A stretch of 24,147 bases of DNA from Hymenopellis radicata (lineage: Eukaryota > Basidiomycota > Agaricomycetes > Agaricales > Physalacriaceae): the NCBI GenBank assembly GCA_015501595.1, contig JADNRX010000748.1, positions 1 to 24,147 on the forward strand. The letters run 5' to 3'. Positions 9,480 through 19,866 of the stretch are shown piece after piece. Within the stretch, counting starts at the first letter, position 1. Each line of letters begins with the position of its first letter. Position numbers and translations under genes: made by a program. The notes under the pieces were generated by a model. That model was not told the DNA's origin. It did not search any database and saw nothing but the letters and a program-made list of their open reading frames with translations.

Positions 9480-10900
9480 CATATTCCAAGTCCGTTTTTG
9501 GGGAAAACACGATGGCGGATTAACCTAGCCTCTTCAATTCCGACGTCACGCACGAGGTCCTAGGATCGAAGAGCAGCGCCTCAACGAGGTGCTGGTGGTA
9601 ACGGCCACATCGTATCTCAGATGCTTGACACGGTCGCGTGTCGGAATACTGGAGGATACGTGTTGTCGTGGATGAACGATGAAATCCGCGTGAGAGCCAG
9701 TATCATGGGGGAAGAGCACTGAGGCTGGTTGTGCGGGCAGCGCTCGTCGGAGGAGCAGAGGGAAGAACGGCGAAAAGAGAAATGGAGAGCCTAAATAGAC
9801 CAAATCTAAGTAGAATGGAGTGAAGTACAAGCATAGATGCATACCATTTAGGCCGCGCGCGTTCACGACGCCTCGAATCCAAACTCCTTGCCTCATTTCA
9901 GAGGCTGCCACGACGGCGAAGGGGGCAACCCAGGCTTTTGAATCGCGCGCGGGAGATAATGCGCGCAGCCGTCCTCATTGTAAGCGGAAGGGAGAAAAAG
10001 TCGTCTCCTGGCGAAGAATCTGGTCCAGATGGCGTCCGATTCTGTTCCCAGGTACGAAAAATAGCCGTCGTACAGCAACGTTGCTGCTGCGAGAGGGATG
10101 AACGGCGAAAACAAGATATAAGAGCCTAAATGGAGTGAGTTCAGGGAGGATAATAACAGTACAAGTAAAAAAATGCACCACGTAGACTGGACGTGGCTGT
10201 AGGCCCTGACACGACAGCGTCGAGGGCAGCGTCGTCCAGAGGCGTTGCTGCTCCGTCCTGGAGGCTGACGCGTCCTTGTTGTCGTTGTCGTCGTTATGGG
10301 AGGAGGAGGACAAGAATTGATTGAAGACAGCGGATCTCGTGCTGAAGGTCGAGCATCAAGGCTGTTCAGGCCAATTAAAATGAAAATAAAATAAAAACCG
10401 AGCAGCATTACGCACCATTTCGGGCTGGTCCACGACGCCATCCAACCCAAATCCCAACCCTTAGCCTTGTCGAAGGCACTCTGCGCTTGCCGTAAAAGCA
10501 GAACGGCGATGAGTCGTCCACAGCTGTTGGAAGCCGTCAAGAAAGTCCCGCATCCGAATTTCTAGCCTCGGTGTTGCTGGAACGACGGCGCGGGGGCTAA
10601 TCCAGCCTCTTCCAGCCCGTCAGCATCGTTCCTTAAGCGTTGCTACTCCGTCGCGGAGGCTTACGCGCTGAGCTCGTCGTCGCGGAGCAGGAGGTCGTCC
10701 TCTCCATCGAGGGCTGTTGGAAGCCGGCCTGCAGTCCAAAAAGGACGAAATCGGAAGAGAAGAGGTGGAAGACAGAACGTTGGGCTGCTGGGGTGCTGAT
10801 GGGAAGAGAGAGACGTGATCGAGGACCAATTGATCACTGACAAAGTCCGACTGATAAAATCTTGAACTTGCTCTATCTCGCTGGCACATCGTCATCGACA
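9480..10900 (-). repeat. Three diverged exon/intron-like modules inside E
   Basis: On the minus strand a module recurs. One piece reads GGATTCGAGGCGTCGTGAAC...CTAAATG followed by GTATGC and ending CTACTTAG (near 9860). A sister piece, GGATTTGGGTTGGATGGCGTCGTGGACC...GAAATG, is followed by GTGCGT and ends CTGAACAG (near 10400). TTTTCGCCGTTC...CCCTCT blocks recur near 9770 and 10100. GGAGGCTKACGCG blocks recur near 10265 and 10660. The splice-like borders suggest duplicated gene pieces captured by E. Frames are interrupted, so no protein is called. Confidence 0.5.
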
Positions 10901-11574
10901 TACTCGCTGGTCTCTGAATCCTTCTTGGCCGATTTTCCTTCTCTGAATCTTTGTTTCTGTGTTGTCTCTTGATTTGCTTTCGTGACCACCGCCTTGGGAT
11001 GCGCTTCAGATCTTCGGGCTCTCATCACAGCGCCGACTCCAATTCGACTAAGATGGGGACACCGTCTGCCCTCGGAATGAGGCGGTGATACAGGTAGAGT
11101 GTGTTGACGCGGTCGCGCGAGCCTTGCATCTCCGTATTTTATTGGAGCTGGTGATACACGGTTCCGGAACTCATGTCGTCGCGAATGCAGCTAGTCCCAA
11201 GAGGTGCCTTCATCATCTCTACATCAAGACTTACTTTTTATTTATGTCCTCATCAGAGTGTGTAGGCCGGGAAGAGATATCACGTCGAGGAAGCGAGATG
11301 GTGACTAGTATGGGAAAGTCACCATGTAACATTACAGGCTGTGTTTTCATACGACAACTTGTGTTGAGACTTTGGTATAAGGCAGTTAATTCTATTGCTG
11401 ACATTCCAGCATACCACAAACGATGCGGGATGTGGCCGGACCATACAAGGTTAGCAAGTTGCAGATCGACTCACGAGATCGGACATGACTGAACATGGTC
11501 TTAGCTTCTCTGACCATGACCATCATCATCGACAAATCCGACTTGGGCAGCGGGCTCACCCGCAGACAGACACT

Positions 11575-11635
11575 TAACAGCCGGCCCATGTAGAGTCAGG
11601 CCGACCTTGAGCAGGACTTTGTGGGCCGGTTGTTA
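11575..11635. repeat. 14-bp inverted repeat inside E
   Basis: TAACAGCCGGCCCA (11575-11588) pairs with TGGGCCGGTTGTTA (11622-11635) with one mismatch across a 33-nt loop. Its function is unknown; it could be a relic end or a stem in a transcript. It is repeated inverted in copy 2 near 21327-21388. Confidence 0.65.
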
Positions 11636-12195
11636 ACTTTATGTCTGCTGTTGTCTCCTCAGCACGGGTGCCAATGCTTTTGCGGTGGGTTAGTGGACTA
11701 CCCTTATACAGTTCCCTTTCAACATGGTTATGTGGGACCCCCTGGTATGTTCTGTTCCTTTTAATAATTATTCTTTCTCTTCCCGTTTAGCAGTGTGCGT
11801 GCTGCAAAGTTAGACCTTACGCGCCACGTCGTCATCACGTGTTGGTTGGTTTATAACCCTAGGCCCGGGTGCGATCCTTCGTCTTGTCTATCACCTCCAC
11901 CAATATGAGTATTTGTATCAGGACTGTTCGCCGGGCTCTTCGTGTGTTATCATTCTCATCCTCTGATTTGATGCTAATGGTGTACCAGACTCGTCTGGAT
12001 TCAGCTGGAAACGACAACGACTGACACGAGGACCCAACACGACGAGGACCCGACTGACACACCAACGAGTCGACGACACGACTGACACGACAGCAAGGAC
12101 GACCGAGCTCCCGCCGCAACTTAGCCACCGCAACAATGACGACGTTGCTGACAAGGACGACTTTGCTGTCATGACGATGAGGATGACCTGTCTCC

Positions 12196-12547
12196 GAGGA
12201 TGACCGAGCCCCCTGCTACGAGGACGACCGAGCCCCTGCGACGAGGACGACCGAGCCCCTGCTATGAGGGCAACCTAGCTCCTGCTTCGAGGGTAACTGA
12301 GCTCCAGCCTCGATGATGACTGAGCCCCTGCTACGATGACGACCAAGCACTAGCTACGAGGGTGACTGAGCCCATATCACATAGATGACTCCAGCCACGA
12401 TTACGACCGAGTACCCGCTATGAGGACAACCGAGCACCAGGATGACCGAGTACTCCATGGACGAGGACACCGCACAATCTGGATGAGGACGCTGCACGAC
12501 CCGGACGAGGACGCCGCACGACCCGAGGACACCGCACGACCCGGACG
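12196..12547. repeat. Two adjoining minisatellites in E (23-bp and 22-bp periods)
   Basis: About ten degenerate copies of a 23-bp unit such as GAGGACGACCGAGCCCCTGC run from about 12196 to 12455. They are followed by about four copies of a 22-bp unit, GGACGAGGACGCCGCACGAC (about 12459-12547), one of them shortened. A 23-bp period shifts frame every copy, so it cannot encode a regular protein repeat. The same array, inverted, lies at about 20416-20767 with unit order preserved. Confidence 0.85.
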
Positions 12548-13042
12548 AGCGCTCCCAGACAAGCACCTACTCGGGCCTCTTGTGCTGTGACGATGTGGTG
12601 ACAACCTAAGATGGGACGAGCATGAGGACAACTACGAGATGAGGATTACTATGCTATTGGCCAAGACTCAGAGTGACCGCACAATAAAATGAACAGGTAT
12701 GCTGTAATCTAGCTGTAATATAACGACCTACCGCTGCTCGATATATATATATCGTTACTATGTTTCTTTGTGTTTTGTAGATCTCAATTTCAGATGATAT
12801 CAGTTATGTTCACTGTGCATTGAATTGTGGCTGTAGTAGTTAACCCATGCATGCCATAGGTGAATTCATCGACACTTAGATGCATCTTATGCTTGCCTAG
12901 GCATCCTATAGTTAGTTCTCAGTTAACATAGAGTATGCCAAGGGTGACTCAGGTCAGTTCAGGTTGACTTGAGGTTGACTTAGGAATGGGGCACCCGTGG
13001 ACTGTGGCTTACGGCGACCTGCCAGGATTCTGGACTTGTACG

Positions 13043-13110
13043 TCCTAAGGCAACTATATGCCCTATAGTTGGCCTAGGTCTCCTCAATGGCAAGACCACT
13101 TTTCCTGATG
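13043..13110. repeat. E copy 1, inner terminal inverted repeat
   Basis: Reverse-complemented, it opens CATCAGGAAAAGTGGTCTTG and reaches the shared block TAGTTGCCTTAGGA at 13056-13043. Between these the two ends of E are not alike, so the terminal repeat is discontinuous: 11 bp plus 14 bp. Confidence 0.85.
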
Positions 13111-13112
13111 TT

Positions 13113-14045
13113 TCATGGGTGATCGAGATCTTGTCTCTGCACCATCTGTGCTCGAGTTTCGAAAGTCACATATTCTGATTCTCACCCACCTTCGTACGTT
13201 ATTTCGTTGCTGTCGATATACACTTCTCATTCTTTCAAAAGAATATCAGCACTCGCAGCTACAAACATTACAACAGCAGATGTTTCAGTCACAGGCTCTT
13301 TTCACAATGGTGCACACGCCAACGGGACCATCAATGGGCACCGATTCATCGTATCTATCCACATCTCATGAGCAGAGTATGCCACGCTCATTTGGATTGA
13401 CTCCCATGTGGACGCAAGATTCCCAGTTCGTAATGTCAGCGCCGGCGCGTACCCATCAAGATTCATCATCGGCGGCACTTCCATCAGCGAACTTCCATTC
13501 TAATCAACAGCAGGCGCCGAGCAGAGGACTAGCGGGGGACTCTGGGAAGCAAATGCCGAGCTCCGGACCGCCCCCGGGGTACACCATACCCAACATTCCC
13601 AAGTCGCACAAAGCTCGGAACGGAGAACCTGCTTGGAAACTCATGATCCGCCAATGGGATGAGCAGGATGCGGCGACAGGTATTGCTCTGAAAGACTGGC
13701 CGGAGTCATGGTATACAGGTTCCAACAACCGGGCCTTGTACGTGTCGAAGCGATCACAGTGAGGTACCATTGCCCGCGAACGTCATCGGTAGGATTTCAT
13801 CGCTTTCGTACTCATATACTTCACGTCCTGAGCAAACTGGCAGATACACAACTGACGAGGACTTCACTAAAGCCTATCCAGCAGCAAATCTTGGCATCAA
13901 GCAGCTGCTGAGTGCTATTCGACTCAAGCAAGACCGCCGGCGGGTAAGCAAGAACGGGACGCCGGCAGAACGAGACGACAAGCACCGTCAGGCTTCAGTC
14001 GAGACATCTTCCTCAGACGAAGACAGCGATAGTGACTCACAGTAG
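13113..14045 (+). pseudogene. YR1, 3' part: GCR1_C-like DNA-binding region, cut off by E and carrying one stop
   Basis: This is the C-terminal continuation of YR1. Taking one TT at the E borders, codon 438 becomes TTC and the protein continues as SFMGDRDLVSAPSVLEF in frame. Exons are 13113-13193, 13242-13788 and 13844-14045. With the 5' part the total is 2,142 nt, exactly 714 codons. A Gln-rich helix (LQTLQQQMFQSQ) and a Ser/Pro linker lead to a GCR1_C-like region: AWKLMIRQWDEQDAATG, ALKDWPESWYTG, SKRSQ, then DEDFTKAYPAANLGIKQLL and an acidic Ser tail. A TGA at 13760-13762 sits directly after SKRSQ; an Arg codon (CGA) is expected there, consistent with a C-to-T change. The reading frame is otherwise open. 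With its own promoter lost, this half is probably not expressed as such. Confidence 0.82.
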
Positions 14046-16233
14046 ATAGAAATTAGAATATCATATAAGATATAGACTACTTTAACATCACAAAAAGGGA
14101 CAAAAGCATATAAGGTGTTGGATGACTTCTGTAGGGATACAGGGTAGCATCGAACAAAGTATTAACATACATACTTGTTGAGTGTCATCAATTGATTCTA
14201 TCCCACTATGTAGGGCACTATCTACTTGGTTGCAGGTCAATAGATGTGATAGAGGCTGATAGAGGCGAATAGAAACTATCCGTGTCATTCACATACACGT
14301 AGCAATGCTACATACAGGTATGCAGCACGTACACATGTCAACTTGAAGCTAACATAGGGCCTGCATGTGAATGAATGTGCTATAAACAGTCCAGACACAG
14401 CGGGGCAACAAATAGGACTGATATCCTAGTTCAGTCGCCGATGTTCTGCGAGTGGTAACTTGGTGGTAACTGGTTAGGGTCCGGTCGGAGTTTGAAAGCG
14501 CGTGAAAGTCCGATCGGAGGTCCCTTGCTGCTTGACCTCGAACCACCACCATCTCGTTTCGACTTCAACGTCGTTCAAGTCGTTTCTGCCGGCGGACCCC
14601 TTGTTGTCTGTGTCTCGCCTCAGTGGTGCAACGCGCCTCGTGATCCCTCGTCGCGTCACAATGCTACATTCATCGTGTCCGCGTCGCGTCGAACGTCTCG
14701 CTCAGTACAATCAGGCCCGTCGTCGTCTTCCGCATCCCGTTTACCCCATCCGCCTCCTATATCTCGCCGCGATAGCCACCACCAGAGCCACTGTTGGTCG
14801 ATATGCACAGCTACGTTGACAGGTAGCTGCTCAGGCTGCTCGCTTCATTGCTCACACAGATTGCAGCTACCAATGGTGCCCTCAAAGACTCGTCTCACGC
14901 GCCCCCGTCTCATCCCCATTATCCCAGTGGCCTCACTACCGCATCTCTCCACTCTCTGGCCAATCCCTGCTGTACGCTCACCTTCCAAGCACGTAATGAC
15001 GCTCGAGCGACGAGGCTTACCTCCTCCGCATCCTGAAATACTGTCCGACGCCCAATGAGGTCTTTCTATCGCTGCTCGTGTACTTGGCACACAGTCATGA
15101 CTCCTGCCGGACCTTGTTATCGTCTGAGGCAACTCCACTGACCCGCTCAAGGGCAACCGCGATAACGTCGGCCTCTCCGTCAAGTACCCGCCCAGCAAGT
15201 CTTCGAGTTCTCTGCATGTCCAGGTTCAAGGCTCGCCTTCGGCATCTGAAATGACGCATATATCTAGCTGTTTTCTTCTGCTTCGGCCGACCCTAACGAC
15301 CAGCCTGTCATGAACGGGGCATCTGCAGTCTGCGGCTATCCCGTAGGTCCATCATCCCGCGCTTCACCTTTGCTGTTCTCAGAACGACACTATGCTTCAC
15401 AGTGGTGTCTCTCTGCGCGCGCATATAGTCTGCTCGTTAGACGCCGCGTGATAACGGTGCGTGCCTCCCGTTCCGTTCCCCTGTCAGATTCCTTACATTA
15501 CATTGCTTTCGTCTAGTGATATGCGTCGCTTGACAACGCGCTCCCCTCAATTGTACGTGCATGATCCAGCCTAGTATCTTGTCTGATGATTTTTACAGCC
15601 TCCTCCCTACATCTTTGCTGCCCAACTGATTTCCCTTGTGTACTGGTGAGCTTCTGCTCAAACTGTTGCGCGCTCTCAGCTAAAGTATTTGCAGCGTGTG
15701 TTTTGGTACACGACACGTACACGATGACGATATGGGTGGGCGTACGGGCGGCTTGGGACTGCGCAACACGGTGGGTGTCGACGAGCAAGGTATGTATGCT
15801 ATTGGTTAAGTTCTATATGCATGTTTTTCTTTCGCTGCGGACCAATTCGGACTGAGGCGTACTAGCGTAGAGTTGGCAATAGCTTGGCCTCGATGTTGCG
15901 GCTGTACGTACACTAGGCAAATGTCATTATTTGCCATACAATCAACTTGTGATCCACCAAAGGGAAATATTGCACTGTAGACTGCTGCATACCACGAATA
16001 TGCATGCAGCTCACTTCATACTAAGGGTACACATGTGGGTCCAATGAAAGGTATACAAAAGAATTTCATGGAAGAGAAACTATGTAGGACCATATATCTG
16101 AATACAGGGTGACCTGCATGGGGGTATGTATGCAGATGGCGCAACAACAGACACGTATTAATACCCTCACATGGTATGTCAGGTATACCTCACCATTTGG
16201 GGTATGTGGCGTGGTTATATCCGGATGTATGGT
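14046..16233. other. 2.2 kb without a supportable gene
   Basis: AT-rich sequence follows YR1 (14046-14480), with short GATAGAGG-type words near 14245-14275. A GC-richer part (14490-15500) gives only Ser/Pro/Arg-rich frames on both strands, without splice logic or motifs. A minus-strand frame at 15788-15513 (with THIVIVYVSCTKTH) is the most protein-like but too isolated to call. The last 250 bp carry repeated GGTATAC/GGTATGT words. The end of the YR1 element, if it is a Crypton, should lie in the first part, but no boundary is visible. Confidence 0.4.
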
Positions 16234-16875
16234 TTAGTCGGGTTTTGTGATGAAGATATATCGTACGGGCACGTAATACTTGGAACTACTACGTTTTGAA
16301 TCAAAACATCTCAACTGCTCATCTACGTTGTAACCAGCATTGTAAAGATCATCAAGGCTTCCATGAACGGGATGATTCACACCCCAGTTCCGGTATGGTG
16401 TCAATGTGCAAAGTCCATTGGCGTTCGATGTGAAAGTCCATGGGCCATCTGCATGAGAATACGATAAGAACGTGTCGTGAAAAGGAAGTTCGGGATGTCT
16501 TGGAATAATGGAGAAGAAGCCAGCACATTCCGGGAAACGACATGAATACACTTTCTCCATGCAGCATGATGATTCATCTGGAGGCCGCCCCATTTCTGCA
16601 GCCGCAATCTCGATATCAATGATCTGAAAGGATTGCGGCTTGAGGATATCAGCAATGCAATACGCGTCAAGCGCATGACCGCAATCCAAAATCCACGCTC
16701 CTCCGAACGACTTGTACATCTCTCCGCATGGTAGCGTGATCGTCGCAGACGTGATGAGACGACCGCAGCACATGCAGGGCAGTTCCGATAGTGGAGGAAG
16801 TGTTGTCTGTACTTTTTTCGCGTCACGCAGGGTGCTGCTGTAAACGTCGTAAGCTATTGTATCAATTGACAACAT
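16234..16875 (-). CDS. Cys-rich RING-like hypothetical protein, 213 residues
   Basis: A single open frame from ATG at 16875. Possible zinc ligands are spaced as in a loose RING or zinc-ribbon: C34-M-C36-C37, C50, then C65-G-H67 in LDCGHALDAYC (C73), followed by C104-C105, C112 and C117 in SCRFPECAGF. The C-terminal 90 residues are Trp/Tyr/Asn-rich, without a recognised fold. It could be a ubiquitin-ligase-like protein, but the spacing is not canonical, so function is not assigned. An intron is possible near the start: GTACGA at about 16889 to ACAATAG at about 16855 would join VEDLR to AYDVYSS and replace the ATG chosen here. It is divergent from YR2, 575 bp away. Confidence 0.55.
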   Translation of the reverse strand: MLSIDTIAYDVYSSTLRDAKKVQTTLPPLSELPCMCCGRLITSATITLPCGEMYKSFGGAWILDCGHALDAYCIADILKPQSFQIIDIEIAAAEMGRPPDESSCCMEKVYSCRFPECAGFFSIIPRHPELPFHDTFLSYSHADGPWTFTSNANGLCTLTPYRNWGVNHPVHGSLDDLYNAGYNVDEQLRCFDSKRSSSKYYVPVRYIFITKPD

Positions 16876-17450
16876 GCGGGAAATCGTACCTCGTAGATCC
16901 TCGACTCCTTCCAGTGTAATTCATCATAAGGCTTTCTGTGGGGTAGATGAAGATGCAAGTAGAGACAGATGCCCCGCCCTCCTGAAAGTTCGACCGTGGG
17001 GAAGAGCGGGATCATGAACGCGACGATGTTCTAGACTCAATTAGGGAAAAAATCAATTTTCATTGCAGCTAGAGTAGAGCAAGCAGAGGATGAGTAGATC
17101 AGATAAGTATTGAGATCAGATACAGTATCAGAAACAGAAACTTTTGGCTCCACCGTTGGCCCGGAACGAGCGCAACAACGACAGACGACGCGGCGGCGGG
17201 AAAGAGGAGACAGAACTCGGAGCCCGGAACGAGATGCGATCGCGGCCGAGAGCCGATCGCGTGAGCCCACGCGATGATCGGAAATAAAACCATAACGGGA
17301 CCGATCACGCCCCTTTTCCCGTAAATCATTTGGACTAAGTGCTCATTGTCCCGCCTGATCGGTCCACAGGCTGCGTGGTTATCTATTTGGTGCGTCCACA
17401 ATCCACTTTCATTGTTCTCACTGGCTTACACTCCCAATAAATAGAGTACT
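16876..17450. other. Divergent intergenic region between the RING-like gene and YR2
   Basis: It has no convincing reading frame on either strand. It should hold both promoters. An AATAAATAGAG stretch lies just before the YR2 ATG (about 17436), but no TATA element can be assigned with confidence. Confidence 0.4.
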
Positions 17451-19851
17451 ATGTCTGAACGATTGCCAATCATCTCGCGTTCGTCGTCGCGCCTCCCTCA
17501 CTTGTCGATCTCGACGCGTTCGATTCCTCTCGCACAACCGAACATTGATCTACTTGGACGTGTTATCAAACAGCAACAGATGGATGATGCTGAATTGCTC
17601 CGACAACCTCCTCATGACTCCGTTGGGGCTGCGACAGAATGGTTCGACTTCATGGATAACAAGTTTGACTACTCACAAGTCGACTTCAACTCTATATCCT
17701 TGGACAACCTTCCCCCAATACCAGCCGCGCTTCAAGGCCTATACTCGCTTGATGAGCAGGACAATGTGCCAGGTCCTTCGACTTATGGGAACCCTACACC
17801 GTCCGCTGCTTCAGCCATTCTTCCCGATGCTCGACAACCACTTCGAACATCGTCACTTCCCCACCCACTCCACCCAGAGCCTACCTCCACCACGCTCATA
17901 CCTTTATCACTTCTGGAACGAGACACGCACGAGACACGCCAAAGAATGGAGAAGCAATGGATGGAAGGCAAGGCGACGGTGGACTCGTATCAGCGCCACT
18001 TCAACAACTATGACAGCTACATCGCTCGTCTCAATCAAGAAAACCTCAATCGACCAGATTGGGTACTTGTGACCGCCCACCCCATAACTCGAACGAAGGT
18101 AGCGAAGTTTTTGGAGTATGAAACAGCACGTACCAAGGTTAGTGAGCTGTGAACTTCCAGAACACAGTCTTAGATGCATTCAACAGCGTACTCGCGCCGG
18201 CGAAGTCATCGCAAACTCGTCGCTCGGAGCCGAATCCATCAAGCAGGCTATTAGTGCCTTGGAATATGCTCGGAAGAATCACGTTCACGAGGACGCATAT
18301 CGCCAGTGTCCCGAATCACAACTCAAGCTTCGAGAGGATCCCCGTATTCAGACATTTCAGAAGGCGGCTCTCGCAAATGAGGCAAATAGGCGGTCGAAGG
18401 GACACGTACTCAAGGCTCAAGGACCGCAAATCGTAAGTATTGATTTGGTTATGTCTTCCCACTTGCTGACAGTCTCGACCAGACACCTATAAACCATCGG
18501 ATATCACAACGTCTCGCGTACAGCCTTACAGGCATCGGAGCAACCTCAGACTGCGACTCCGATTCAACTCTGGCGCAAGCTTCGTGATCGAACTATGTTT
18601 CTGTTCTCGACAGCCTTGCACTTCGCGGGGACTCAACACGTAATTCGTTACTGTCTGATCTTGGTATTCGCGAACTCCAATGCTTGATGTTGCAGACACT
18701 GCTACTATCAAGGTATGTTTGCTGTATCTTTCGGACTTCTCTGACAATAATATCAGGCAATGACACTCCTTCGCGATAAGAGCAAGACTAATGTAACTGC
18801 TGAGAATGAAGTACATGGCGCCATTCGTCATAAGGACGTCGACGTCTGCCCGTCGGCTCTCTAGCTTTCTACCTCTGGGTCGAATTCGATGTACTGGTCG
18901 CGCAGAAAAAGAAGAAGCTGCCAGTGTTCGCACCGGATTTCTCTGATCCTCGGGGAGGAGAGTATGGCTATCGTTCTTGGTATGGTATCCATCTCTTTCC
19001 GGCAGGACTAAATGATGATAGCCAGCCTATGGGGTACGACAGTATGTAGTTTTTTTGCTCTGGATATACGGGATACTAACTTCAGCTTTCAGATCATCGT
19101 GATCGTGTCAAAGGGCTGCACCTCTCGAATAATATTCACAGCTCGAACGTCACTCATGGTGGAAGACGTTTCAATCCGACGAACCTTGGCAATCATGGTC
19201 TAGGGAACAAAGACGCTGGATCGATTGGACGTTGGTCTGCTGGTCTTGGTTCTTTACAGGTTTACAATGGTGCACTGCCGCGTAAGGCCATGCTTGCTGC
19301 CGCTTCCTTCAATCATCGCAAACCGGAACTTTACTGTCTCCCGCGAGAAAGACTAGGTATGTTTCTTTTATCGTTGCGACGAGATTGAGTCTAAGATTAT
19401 GCAGAACCTCCTCCAGAGCTGATACAGAATGTTTTTCCCTGGATTGAACAAGAGCGAGCTGCATTAGCAGCAAGAAGGAAGAGTGTGGGTCATCTTGCGA
19501 ATGATCCCGCTCTAGATGGATTTCTTGATCTCTTACTCGAACTCCGTCGCGTGCTTCTGCAAGATGGTGCTGTTCTATACTCACAGTTTCCTGGTGCACC
19601 CTTGTTTACCCACTTCCCGTTCAACACCGTAGTCTTCCGTCAGTTCGCCGCCTCAAGTCAGGATGTTCTCACACAGGCAGAAGCGGAAGCCAAACTCCAA
19701 CTCTCTCAGATGCCTGAGACGTACGCCAGTCTTGTTCGGAACTCCCTCGTTTCAAATGAGATAGAGGCCCGGAAGCTCCAAGCCGAGATTCGGAGGCAAG
19801 GGGATCGTGTTGAGGAAACACTATCCTCTCTAAATCAGGATACACGGCCTA
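17451..19851 (+). pseudogene. YR2: Ndc10/Crypton-type tyrosine recombinase, frameshifted and cut by E
   Basis: Exons are 17451-18137, 18187-18432, 18473-18712, 18757-19041, 19093-19356 and 19405-19851. The disordered N-terminus leads to a core-binding region (ESIKQAISALEYARKNH, LKLREDPRIQTFQKAALANE), then LWRKLRDRTMFLFSTALHF. The catalytic part holds Arg I in RGDSTRNSLLSDLGIREL, then AMTLLRDKSKTN and HGAIRHKDVDVCPSAL, then DRVKGLHLSNN, the H-x-x-R box in THGGRRF, GRW, and the probable nucleophile Tyr in QVYNGALPRKAML. Four single-base losses (near 18511, 18624, 18677 and 18861, the last creating a TAG) break it. Adding one base at each makes all exon phases agree (240+3 and 285+1 nt). The E end is read as PTSGKVV and stops at 19982. 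The arrangement resembles CryptonF and the Ndc10 domain 2 family. Confidence 0.82.
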
Positions 19852-19866
19852 CATCAGGAAAAGTGG
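19850..19866. repeat. TA target duplication and first end of E copy 2
   Basis: TA at 19850-19851 matches TA at 24119-24120. E begins at 19852 with CATCAGGAAAAGTGG, the same end that faces YR1's 3' part in copy 1. Confidence 0.8.

Larger units (their letters stand above)
8846..13110 (+). mobile_element. Transposon E, copy 1 (4,265 bp), inserted in YR1
   Basis: Both ends start CATCAGGAAAA when read inward, and a second matching block TAGTTGCCTTAGGA lies 24 bp inside the left end and 54 bp inside the right end. TT flanks it at 8844-8845 and 13111-13112. The whole element recurs inverted at 19852-24118. Comparing the two copies I found only three base changes (9133, 9650, 10099) and two one-base homopolymer differences, though the check was not exhaustive. 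No transposase, helicase or recombinase can be read in any frame. The longest frame (10540-9893 minus) is low-complexity and shifts between copies. Short ends, subterminal repeats and 2-bp duplications would suit a CMC (CACTA/Mirage)-like non-autonomous element, but the class is inferred only. Confidence 0.9.

Noticed and set aside
9546..10540. Open frames in E (for example 9893-10540 minus, repeated at 22423-22989 plus) as transposase or membrane protein
   Set aside because: Low-complexity Ser/Thr/Arg runs and an intron-like hydrophobic stretch; the frame length changes between copies through a one-base difference; no catalytic motif.
11085..11492. 135-residue frame in E conserved in both copies
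   Set aside because: Its conservation only reflects the near-identity of the two copies; no motif, poor composition and no splice context.
12196..12547. CRISPR-like array
   Set aside because: Units are 22-23 bp and contiguous, without unique spacers; it is a minisatellite in a fungal transposon.
13115..13762. A free-standing gene starting at the ATG at 13115
   Set aside because: The ATG lies 5 bp from the E border and is the internal Met of SFMGD once the YR1 frame is joined; the stop at 13762 interrupts the expected domain.
14492..15198. Overlapping frames of 105-188 residues on both strands
   Set aside because: Ser/Pro/Arg-rich by-products of GC-rich, CTC/CGT-biased sequence; no motif or consistent exon structure.
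18483..18560. A further frameshift at the YR2 exon 2/3 junction
   Set aside because: Using the earlier acceptor at 18472 (CTGACAG) gives GPQI-SRPDTYKPSDITT in frame, so no lesion is needed there.
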